Shown: positions 1 to 6,872 of the stretch, one piece after another | How the letters are laid out: every line of letters begins with the position of its first letter | How positions within the stretch are numbered: the first letter of the stretch is position 1 | NCBI GenBank assembly: GCA_002415025.1 | Contig: DIBR01000039.1 | Coordinates: forward strand, 26,409-51,766 | Direction of reading: 5' to 3' | Origin: Spongiibacteraceae bacterium UBA5047 | GTDB taxonomy: Bacteria > Pseudomonadota > Gammaproteobacteria > Pseudomonadales > Spongiibacteraceae | DNA: 25,358 nt | Notes under the pieces: model-generated | The model's database searches: none | What the model saw: the letters and a program-made list of their open reading frames with translations, nothing else | Told to the model about the DNA's origin: nothing | Program-made: the position numbers and the translations under genes

Positions 1-483
1 GCCTTTGACATGATGCTCGAACGCGCTGCCTCGCGGCACACTAAAGGCAAGCCCCTGGCCGCCCAACAAATGGTTCAGGACATGATTGCCGAAAGCTACG
101 CCGAAATTGAAATGATTCGCCTGCTGGTGATGAGGGCAGCCTGGACAATGGACAACAAGGGCGCCAGCAGCAAAGCCTCGCGCACAGAAATATCGGCGGT
201 CAAGTTTTACACCCCGCGCATACTGCTGGCGGTGATTGACCGGGCGATTCAGCTGCACGGTGCCCTGGGCTACACCTGTGATATGCCTCTGGAGGCCATG
301 TATCGCTCGGCGCGGGCATTGCGTCTCGCCGATGGTGCCGACGAGGTACATAAGCAGAGCGTTGCGCGATTATTGCTTGAGGATGTCCAGGCTGTTGAAG
401 GTTGGCCGAGTGAACATGTTCCGACCAAACGCGCGAATGCACAAAGGCAATTCGGGCATCTTATTGAAAAGGCCAAAGCATGA
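1..483 (+). CDS. acyl-CoA dehydrogenase, C-terminal part (5' end outside window)
   Basis: The reading frame is open from base 1, so only the C-terminal ~160 residues are present. They match the C-terminal helical domain of the ACAD10/ACAD11-like acyl-CoA dehydrogenases: a helix rich in A/E/R, the segment IQLHGALGYTCDMPLE, then RSARALRLADGADEVHKQS, the usual flavin- and tetramer-contacting end of the family. These enzymes are FAD proteins that introduce the alpha-beta double bond in acyl-CoA and pass electrons to ETF. The stop codon overlaps the start of the next gene (ATGA at 480-483), so the two are translationally coupled, as is common where this subclass sits beside an APH-fold kinase. The substrate cannot be told from the fragment. 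Confidence 0.9.
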   Translation, partial: AFDMMLERAASRHTKGKPLAAQQMVQDMIAESYAEIEMIRLLVMRAAWTMDNKGASSKASRTEISAVKFYTPRILLAVIDRAIQLHGALGYTCDMPLEAMYRSARALRLADGADEVHKQSVARLLLEDVQAVEGWPSEHVPTKRANAQRQFGHLIEKAKA

Positions 484-1511
484 GTGAATTAAAAGGTATT
501 GCGCTCGCACCGGTGACAGACTGGCTGGAACAGCATCTCGCCTCAAGTGAACCACCTTACCGGTTTGAACTGATTGCCGCCGGTGGTTCCAACCTGACCT
601 ATCGAATGACGGATGCCAGGGGGAAGGTTTTTGTGCTGCGCCGACCGCCGGTTCGGGGCCTGGTGGCAACGGCCCACGATATGAGCCGCGAATGGAAAAT
701 TATGGATGCGCTGCACCGGCATACCGAAATACCCGTGCCCGCAACGCTCGCCTATTGTCAGGATACTGAAATAACGGGCGCCGAATTTTACGTTATGGAT
801 TTTATTGACGGCTTGATACTGCGTGATCACAAGAGTGCCAACGCGTTGACCGCAGGCGACGCGCTGGTGGCCACTGAGTCGTTGATTGATGTGCAGGTGG
901 CTTTTCATACGCTCGATATCGACGCGGTGGGGCTGGGTGACCTGGGCAAGCGTGACGACTATCTGCAGCGCCAGCTAAAACGCTGGCGAAAGCAGGCTGA
1001 GGCTGTCAAAACCCGAGACTTGCCTCTACTTGAACGTTTGCATGAACAGCTGGATTCAGCGGCGCCTGCTGCAAACAGGCCCGCGGGTCTGGCCCACGGC
1101 GACTACCGCTTTGACAATTGTGTACTGGGTAAAGACAACAGGGTGGCAGCGGTGCTCGATTGGGAGCTGTGTACACTCGGCGACCCGGTGGTAGATTTTT
1201 GCTGGTCATTGCAATATTGGGCCGAGCCGAATGAAGAGCTCACGTTTCTGCAATCTCCCCCTACCCGCAACCCGGTGTTTCCCGATCGCGCAACAGTTGC
1301 CCGGTTATACGCGGACAAGTCGGGCTATAACCTGAATGACATGGACTACTACTTCGCCTTTGGTTGGTGGAAAATGGCCTGTATAGTCGAAGGGGTTTAT
1401 GCACGACTGAAAAAGGGCGCCAGTGGCGGCATGAAAACTGCGCCGGTAGAGCAGGTGGGCGCGATGGTGGAAGCCTATCTTCAGGAATCGCAGCGCTTTT
1501 TAGCCCCGTAG
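480..1511 (+). CDS. APH-fold phosphotransferase of the acyl-CoA dehydrogenase-linked family
   Basis: A 343-residue cytosolic protein of the aminoglycoside phosphotransferase/choline kinase superfamily. The Brenner motif AHGDYRFDN has catalytic Asp208 and the metal-binding Asn about five residues on. The second metal motif is LDWELCTLGDPVVDF (Asp227). The N-terminal lobe shows the glycine-rich AAGGSNLTYR and the FVLRRPP strand, where R stands near the usual lysine position. In mammals ACAD10/11 carry this kinase domain fused to an acyl-CoA dehydrogenase, and bacteria often keep the two as adjacent genes. By analogy it may phosphorylate a 4-hydroxyacyl-CoA so that phosphate can be eliminated before beta-oxidation; that role is inferred from family and context. 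It starts at the ATG of an ATGA overlap with the dehydrogenase stop. Antibiotic resistance is unlikely in this context. Confidence 0.9.
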   Translation: MSELKGIALAPVTDWLEQHLASSEPPYRFELIAAGGSNLTYRMTDARGKVFVLRRPPVRGLVATAHDMSREWKIMDALHRHTEIPVPATLAYCQDTEITGAEFYVMDFIDGLILRDHKSANALTAGDALVATESLIDVQVAFHTLDIDAVGLGDLGKRDDYLQRQLKRWRKQAEAVKTRDLPLLERLHEQLDSAAPAANRPAGLAHGDYRFDNCVLGKDNRVAAVLDWELCTLGDPVVDFCWSLQYWAEPNEELTFLQSPPTRNPVFPDRATVARLYADKSGYNLNDMDYYFAFGWWKMACIVEGVYARLKKGASGGMKTAPVEQVGAMVEAYLQESQRFLAP

Positions 1512-1599
1512 CGTTGTCGTTCGAGCGCAAGCGTGTCATGCGGTGTGGCGATGCCCGCAACGCTGAGCTTATGCGGGCCTACCGAAGTTATAAAACCCT

Positions 1600-1622
1600 G
1601 TAGGAGCGAGCCCTGCTCGCGA
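1600..1622 (+). repeat. REP-like palindrome with GTAG head
   Basis: The sequence GTAGGAGCGAGC-CCT-GCTCGC has a perfect 6-bp stem (GCGAGC/GCTCGC) with a 3-nt loop, preceded by the GTAG head typical of the REP sequences of Pseudomonas and Stenotrophomonas that are mobilised by REP-associated tyrosine transposases. It lies in the 140-bp gap between the phosphotransferase and the MMPL transporter. No run of T follows, so it is a poor intrinsic terminator, although REP hairpins can protect mRNA 3' ends. I saw no second copy and no transposase gene in the window. Confidence 0.6.
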
Positions 1623-1651
1623 ATTGAAAACAACAATAATTGAGAATGCCG

Positions 1652-4036
1652 ATGTCCGACAAACTGGTAGACCGTACTGATCGCGCCTTTGAACATATTG
1701 CCGCCTGGGCAATCCACCATCGCTGGCTAGTCGCTTTGTTCAGTCTGTTTCTGCTTGGCGGCGGCCTCTACTTTGCGAGCAAGGTTGTCAGTGACAACAG
1801 TCTCGACGCCTACTTCGACCGCAGCGATTCGGCCTATACCTCCTACATCGAATACCTGGACGAATTCCTGTCGGATGAAGTGGGTTACATCCTCTACCGG
1901 GTGCCGGATTCGCCGCACGGCGTTTTCGATCTGGGCGCCATGAAGAAAATCGCGGCGCTGACCGAGCGGCTCGAAAACGAAGTGCCCTTCGTGCATGAAG
2001 TGACCAGCCTTACCAATACAGAGTTTATACGCGCCGACGAGGATACGATTCACGTTGGTAAATTAATGCGCAATTTCCCCGACACTCAGGAACAAATGCT
2101 GGAACTGCGCGAACTGGTGATGAGTCGCCCGCTGTATGTTGATTATCTGATTGATAAAAGCGGTCAGTATTCGGCCATTATTCTGGAGATGAACAAGAGC
2201 AGCGTCGATCAGCTCGACGATATTGTCTACGACCCCGAAAAGGGAACGGCGCTCGATAATCTGTATCCGCAGGTGAGTGACAGCGCCATTCGCGAGATCA
2301 TCGCGAGCCCCGAGTTTTCCGGCATCGAGTTTTTCCAGACCGGCGACGTGGCCATGAATGCGGCCTACAACAATGTCTTTATGAATGACTCATCGGTGGG
2401 TATCCCCCTGACGTTTCTGCTGCTGGCCATCTTCTCGCTGATTCTGTTTCGCGCCAGCCTGCTGGGGCTTATCGGGCCGCTCGCCGTTGTCACCCTGAGT
2501 GTGGTGCTGGTAGCCGGTTTTATGGGGCTGTTCGGCTGGGTGCTGGGCATGTTCTTCGGCATTGTACCGACGCTGATATCCGCTGTTGGTGTGGCCCAGT
2601 CGGTGCATATTATTCTTGAGTATCAGCGCCGCCTGTCGCTGGGTGATGGCCGCGCCGACGCTGTGCAGGCTGCCATTGGCAAGGTGGGCGGGGCTTGCCT
2701 GATGGCTGCGGTCACCACCGCGCTGGGTTTTCTGGTGATGTCGGTTTCCGAACTCAAGGCCCTCAGTGAAATGGCCATGTATGCCGCCATCGGGGTGATG
2801 TGTACCTTTGTGCTGTCGACGACCTTGTTGGTGGTCTTTCTCGGCAGTGGCTCGTCGAAAAAGCCCGCCCGCAAGGCCTACGTGCAACCCTTTGTTCTCA
2901 AAACCGTAGATTGGTGCGCGCAAGTCAGCGTTCGTTATCCACGGCAATTGGTCGCTACCGGTGCCCTGGTTCTGCTGGTGAGTTTTATCGGTTTGTCCTT
3001 TCTCAAAGTGGAATTCAATTTCCTGAAAGAGTTCAAGCCGCATGTCGAGTGGCGGAAACATACCGAGCTGGTTGAGGACGTGATGGGCGGCATTTTGAGC
3101 GTGGTCTATATTTTTGACACGCAGCGCTCAGACGGAATCAAAGATCCGGAATTTCTGAGGGCCATACAGGGCCTGCAGGATTTCAGTGAAGCTCAGCCCT
3201 TTGTCAAAAATTCGTTTTCGGTGGCTGATCTGCAAAAGGACATTAACCGCAGCTTTCATGGCGATAACCCGGAGTACTATCGTCTGGCAGAGAGCCAGAA
3301 TCTGATTTCGCAGTACTTTTTTGTCTATGAGTTATCCGGCGGCAAGGAAGTGTATGACTTTGTCTCGCACGACTACGCCAAGGCGGTGGTGGAGCTGCGG
3401 GTCTCAATGACGGATTCGCGCAACCTGAAAAAGCTGCTGGCGGATGTTGATGATTATCTTGAGCAAAACCCGGTGCCGGGCGCCGTTGTCAAGAAGACCG
3501 GGGTAGGCTTGATGTGGGTGAAGATGGCGGAGTACATCAGCCGTACCCAGATTATCGGCTACAGTCTGATCTTTCTGGGTGTTGCCGTGATTCTCTGCAT
3601 TGCCTTTGGTTCGATCAAGGTCGGTATGCTGTCGATGATTCCCAATATCGCGCCTGTGGTGGTTGTGTTGGGTGCAATGGGCTGGCTGGATATGCATCTC
3701 GACTATGTAAAACTGCTGCTGGCCACGATTGCGATAGGGATTGCTGTTGATGACACCATTCACTTGATGATTAACTTGCGCAGACAATTTCTCAAAACCG
3801 GCAATTATGAAGAGGCGGTGCAGTTGGCGCTGAAAGACGTGGGGCCGGCTTTGTTGATTACCACCATTATTCTTGTGGGCGCGTTTTCCGCTTATCTGTT
3901 GTCGAGCATGGCGATTATATCGAGTTTTGGTATTTTGCTGTCAGCTGCGATTGTGGTGGCGCTGCTGGCAGATTTGCTGTTTATGCCGGCGCTGGTGTTG
4001 TTGACCAAACCGTTTGGGCCGGAGCGCTTACAGTAA
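1652..4036 (+). CDS. MMPL-family RND transporter (first copy)
   Basis: About 794 residues with the RND/MMPL layout: one membrane helix near residues 25-45, a large periplasmic loop, helices 2-6 from about residue 247, helix 7 near 432, a second periplasmic loop, and helices 8-12 from about 634 to the end. The TM10 motif IGIAVDDTIH carries the acidic pair D700/D701 expected for proton coupling; the TM4 counterpart AVGVAQSVH lacks it. Such proteins move lipids or other hydrophobic molecules across or out of the inner membrane. The ATG at 1652 is chosen because GAGA at 1642-1645 lies about 6 nt upstream; ATG 1646 and TTG 1640 are in-frame alternatives. It has no periplasmic partner on its own strand and converges, with a 9-bp gap, on the TetR gene ending the second MMPL operon. 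The cargo is unknown. Confidence 0.9.
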   Translation: MSDKLVDRTDRAFEHIAAWAIHHRWLVALFSLFLLGGGLYFASKVVSDNSLDAYFDRSDSAYTSYIEYLDEFLSDEVGYILYRVPDSPHGVFDLGAMKKIAALTERLENEVPFVHEVTSLTNTEFIRADEDTIHVGKLMRNFPDTQEQMLELRELVMSRPLYVDYLIDKSGQYSAIILEMNKSSVDQLDDIVYDPEKGTALDNLYPQVSDSAIREIIASPEFSGIEFFQTGDVAMNAAYNNVFMNDSSVGIPLTFLLLAIFSLILFRASLLGLIGPLAVVTLSVVLVAGFMGLFGWVLGMFFGIVPTLISAVGVAQSVHIILEYQRRLSLGDGRADAVQAAIGKVGGACLMAAVTTALGFLVMSVSELKALSEMAMYAAIGVMCTFVLSTTLLVVFLGSGSSKKPARKAYVQPFVLKTVDWCAQVSVRYPRQLVATGALVLLVSFIGLSFLKVEFNFLKEFKPHVEWRKHTELVEDVMGGILSVVYIFDTQRSDGIKDPEFLRAIQGLQDFSEAQPFVKNSFSVADLQKDINRSFHGDNPEYYRLAESQNLISQYFFVYELSGGKEVYDFVSHDYAKAVVELRVSMTDSRNLKKLLADVDDYLEQNPVPGAVVKKTGVGLMWVKMAEYISRTQIIGYSLIFLGVAVILCIAFGSIKVGMLSMIPNIAPVVVVLGAMGWLDMHLDYVKLLLATIAIGIAVDDTIHLMINLRRQFLKTGNYEEAVQLALKDVGPALLITTIILVGAFSAYLLSSMAIISSFGILLSAAIVVALLADLLFMPALVLLTKPFGPERLQ

Positions 4037-4045
4037 GAGAGTGTC

Positions 4046-4633
4046 TTAGACTTTGCGAATGCCGTTTACCATTGCCATGGCACTATCAATGGCGTAACGG
4101 GGAAAATTAATTTTCTCCGGTGCAATCATCAGGGCTATACCGATACCGTCAAAGACGCCACGCAGTCCCGCTGCGATGGCGTCGACATCGGTGTCTTCGT
4201 TGAATTCTTTCTGTTGTATGCCCAGCCGCACAAGGTCTGCCAGCAGAGTATGGAACAGGTTGTACTGATACTGTATCAGTTCCCGAAAACGCGGAAGAAA
4301 CTGGGCCTGGGTAAAAAAGTCGAGAAAGAGCTGGTTGTATTGCCCCATCTCGGCCATAAGTTCTTCCTGGTCATGGAGTAGGGCTTTAAGCTGCCGGTAT
4401 GCAGACTTGCCCGCATCGACCTCCATCTGAATGCGACTGAGTTTGTCTTCCAGGAAATGGTTCAATACACCAATTAACAGGTCTTCTTTACTGTCAAAGT
4501 GATGATACACGCCGCCCTTGCTCAGGCCGGAGGCATCCACGAAATCATTCATGCGCGCTGCGGCAACGCCCTTGTCGAGCAGCACCGCGATGGCGGCATC
4601 AATAATTTTCTGGCGGCGGGCATCAGAATTCAT
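4046..4633 (-). CDS. TetR/AcrR-family regulator, last gene of the MMPL operon
   Basis: 195 residues with a typical TetR N-terminal DNA-binding domain (about residues 8-55): RRQKIIDAAIAVLLDKG, then the recognition region GLSKGGVYHHFDSKEDLL. The remainder is an all-helical ligand-binding domain with no specific signature I can name. Its start overlaps the 3' end of the outer-membrane protein gene by 11 bp, so it is very probably the fourth gene of the MMPL/LolA-like/barrel operon. A 20-bp palindrome of TetR-operator type lies inside the promoter ahead of that operon, so the simplest model is autogenous repression of the whole export system, relieved by the cargo or a related lipid-like ligand. 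That model is inferred from position. Confidence 0.93.
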   Translation of the reverse strand: MNSDARRQKIIDAAIAVLLDKGVAAARMNDFVDASGLSKGGVYHHFDSKEDLLIGVLNHFLEDKLSRIQMEVDAGKSAYRQLKALLHDQEELMAEMGQYNQLFLDFFTQAQFLPRFRELIQYQYNLFHTLLADLVRLGIQQKEFNEDTDVDAIAAGLRGVFDGIGIALMIAPEKINFPRYAIDSAMAMVNGIRKV

Positions 4634-5954
4634 ATTTGATACTCAACGTAGCGGCTTCTTCGGCCGGGATTATCGGAATCGGAATATCCGCGTCGCCCAG
4701 ATCCGCGAAGCTCAGTGCCAGTGCGGTATTCCAGAAATCATTCCACTGGTATTCCGCCAGCACGGTTACCCCGGCAAAGCGGGGGCTGGAGGCCCAATTT
4801 CCCAGCAGGCTCATAACCAGATCGTCGTTTAGATAGGTCTTGCGCCAGCCGAAGGTTAGCACCTGGATATTCTGCTCGGCCGCTGCCTCATTGTTAAAAT
4901 GCGTGCCCCAGACGCCGGCGTTAAACAGATGATTGCCGCTGGTGGTGTATTCAAAACCGAGTGCGGCATCAAAGCGTTCGGTCGATTCGCCGCTAACAGG
5001 GATCAACTGATGATCGCGGTGGGCGACTTCGGCTTTCAACAACAAGCGCCCAACCGCCATCGAGGCAGCAAAACCGGCGAGATCAAATTCGGCAAGTTCC
5101 GGCCGGATGCCGAAATCCGGTGTAGGGGTGATGGCAGTGACCACGGGGCCGAGAATGGTAGTCAGGGCAGCGTTTTGTGATCCCGCGCTGGCCATGGAGG
5201 GGCCAAAGTACACTGGCGTAGGCGTATTGTCGTAGAGCCTGGCGTACATCAGGCTGATGTCGACCTTGCTGCCATGCCATTTATAGCGCAGTCCCCATTC
5301 TTCTTCGGGCTCGATGCTGAGGTCTGCCGGCGGAAAGCCGGGCGCTATTTCAAAGGTGAGGCGATGGTGCTGGAAGATGTCGGTGCGCGCTTCCGGCGTA
5401 AAAAAGGCCTGCAATTGACCCCCGGAGAAAAAGCATTCGCCTACCAGCATATCTTGTGCGAGACGCACGTTGCCATAGTCGGTCAGTAGCTGCTCGGTAT
5501 AGTCAAAAGGCGTAACAATGTCGGTGACAAAGGTGCCCTCAACCGTTCCCCAGATCAGGGTCTGGCGGCCGGCGGTGGCGGTGCAGGAGCCTCTGCTGTA
5601 TTGCAGCCAGGCGCGCTGCCACTTGTTTTTGCCGTAGGCGCCGCCGCGATTTTCAGCCAGATCGTCGTCGCTCCAGAAATAGCGGTAGCGGGTGTCGAGC
5701 TTTACGTACCAGCCGTCGGCAAGGTTTCCCTCGTACACTAACTGTACGCTGCTTTGGGAGCGGTTCGGGTCGCCGGGAATTTGCGTATGGCTGTGTTCCA
5801 GGGCGGTTTTGAAACCGTCGGTCCAGTGCGGCTCGCTCACTTCGATAGCCGAGGAATCAAAGGCGAAATCATCACCGCCGAGTAAATCCTGTGCGCTGAG
5901 CGGCGGTGCGCCGATCAGCGCGCCTGTCATCAATGTCGGAAGTATTTTTTTCAT
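4623..5954 (-). CDS. outer-membrane beta-barrel protein (DUF1302-like) of the MMPL operon
   Basis: 443 residues with an N-terminal Sec signal (KKILPTLMTGALIGAPPLSA, then QD). Alternating hydrophobic strands with aromatic girdles follow to the end, closing on KYEF, the C-terminal phenylalanine recognised by the Bam machinery. Segments such as LDTRYRYFW, AGRQTLIWGTVEG and VTDIVTPFDYTE resemble the barrels (DUF1302 and relatives) found next to MMPL transporters and LolA/DUF1329-like proteins. The membership call is by pattern memory, not alignment. The likely role is the outer-membrane end of a trans-envelope route, as exit channel or acceptor of hydrophobic cargo. The gene follows the LolA-like gene after 13 bp and overlaps tetR by 11 bp. 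It is shorter than the ~600 residues usual for DUF1302, so it could be a related barrel family. Confidence 0.78.
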   Translation of the reverse strand: MKKILPTLMTGALIGAPPLSAQDLLGGDDFAFDSSAIEVSEPHWTDGFKTALEHSHTQIPGDPNRSQSSVQLVYEGNLADGWYVKLDTRYRYFWSDDDLAENRGGAYGKNKWQRAWLQYSRGSCTATAGRQTLIWGTVEGTFVTDIVTPFDYTEQLLTDYGNVRLAQDMLVGECFFSGGQLQAFFTPEARTDIFQHHRLTFEIAPGFPPADLSIEPEEEWGLRYKWHGSKVDISLMYARLYDNTPTPVYFGPSMASAGSQNAALTTILGPVVTAITPTPDFGIRPELAEFDLAGFAASMAVGRLLLKAEVAHRDHQLIPVSGESTERFDAALGFEYTTSGNHLFNAGVWGTHFNNEAAAEQNIQVLTFGWRKTYLNDDLVMSLLGNWASSPRFAGVTVLAEYQWNDFWNTALALSFADLGDADIPIPIIPAEEAATLSIKYEF

Positions 5955-5967
5955 GGCTTAAGGCGAG

Positions 5968-6849
5968 TCACTGAATATGTTTGCGCAAGCCTTCCAGGGT
6001 TTTTTCCCGGTAAGCAAAATCGGTGAGCGTGCGCTGAGTGAGAAATTCGTCGTCAACCTCCACGTTCATTGAAATGGCTTCGGTTTTCATATTGGACAGT
6101 CGCTGCGACTGGAGATTGATCAGCGTGACGTCCCGTGCCACCCAGTGACCGTTAATTTGCTCTATAGCGGCAAAGGCAATCTGCTTGAAAGGTTTGCCTC
6201 GCTTGTCGTAGGTCTGCGCCTTGAGCAAGGTGTAGCGTTCCTTGTCTACCCAGTAGAGCACTTTGCTGTATTCGGTTTTGGCTGCGCGTATGGGTTTGGG
6301 GATGGCTTCAATCACCCACACTTCGCGGCCGCCGAACGGGCCTTCCTGCAGTATGTTGTAGGTGTATTCGTCAACGTTGCCGGTTTCCATGTCCTCGGTC
6401 GTAAATTCCGATCCGAAAACCGAAACGGGCTCGCGATCTTCGCCGGTGCCGCTGGCCATACGCTTAACCTTGCCCAGCGCTGACAGGTAGAGCCAGGATT
6501 CCATGTCCTTGTCCGGGTCGTCGTAGTCGTAGGTCAGCATGCCAATGCCACGTTCGCTGGCCGGCTCCAGCAGAATGGAAACACCCTTGCTGTCCTTTTT
6601 GTTTTCGCCGTACTGTTTGGATACGGATTCCAGTACCTTTACCCGGGGAGTTTCCACGCAGGAGATTTTTTTGTTTTTCTGGCCAAACTTACAGGTGGAA
6701 AGCTGCGAGCGGGTGAGAGTGCCATCGGAAATTTCCCGCTGCTGTTTGTCCATTTTTTCCATAATGGTTTGTGCGTTGTCGCTGGCCAGGGCGGTTGTTG
6801 CCAGAGTGCCAATCAAGCCGGCAGTGATCAATGTTTTGAGATTAAGCAT
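5968..6849 (-). CDS. LolA-like periplasmic outer-membrane lipoprotein-sorting family protein
   Basis: 293 residues starting with a Sec signal (MLNLKTLITAGLIGTLATTALA, then SDN). The mature part has the LolA-like half-barrel pattern of the family annotated as outer membrane lipoprotein-sorting protein, with segments such as GIGMLTYDYDDPDKDMESWLY and EVWVIEAIPKP, and GHWVARDVTLINL near the C-terminus. Two cysteines near residues 53 and 64 could form a disulfide. Members are usually encoded beside MMPL transporters and outer-membrane barrels. They are thought to carry lipid-like cargo across the periplasm in a hydrophobic cavity, as LolA does for lipoproteins. The gene lies 23 bp downstream of the MMPL gene and 13 bp upstream of the barrel gene. 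It is not the housekeeping lolA, which is shorter and encoded elsewhere. Confidence 0.87.
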   Translation of the reverse strand: MLNLKTLITAGLIGTLATTALASDNAQTIMEKMDKQQREISDGTLTRSQLSTCKFGQKNKKISCVETPRVKVLESVSKQYGENKKDSKGVSILLEPASERGIGMLTYDYDDPDKDMESWLYLSALGKVKRMASGTGEDREPVSVFGSEFTTEDMETGNVDEYTYNILQEGPFGGREVWVIEAIPKPIRAAKTEYSKVLYWVDKERYTLLKAQTYDKRGKPFKQIAFAAIEQINGHWVARDVTLINLQSQRLSNMKTEAISMNVEVDDEFLTQRTLTDFAYREKTLEGLRKHIQ

Positions 6850-6872
6850 AAGTCTCTCCTGAAAGTTGAAGG

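Noticed and set aside
480..1511. Aminoglycoside resistance kinase
   Set aside because: The APH fold is shared, but coupling to an ACAD10/11-type acyl-CoA dehydrogenase and the motif details point to the metabolic phosphotransferase family.
2390..3061. 223-codon minus-strand frame opposite the first MMPL gene
   Set aside because: It is rich in His, Gln and Arg and lacks any motif, while the plus strand has a complete membrane transporter over the same bases.
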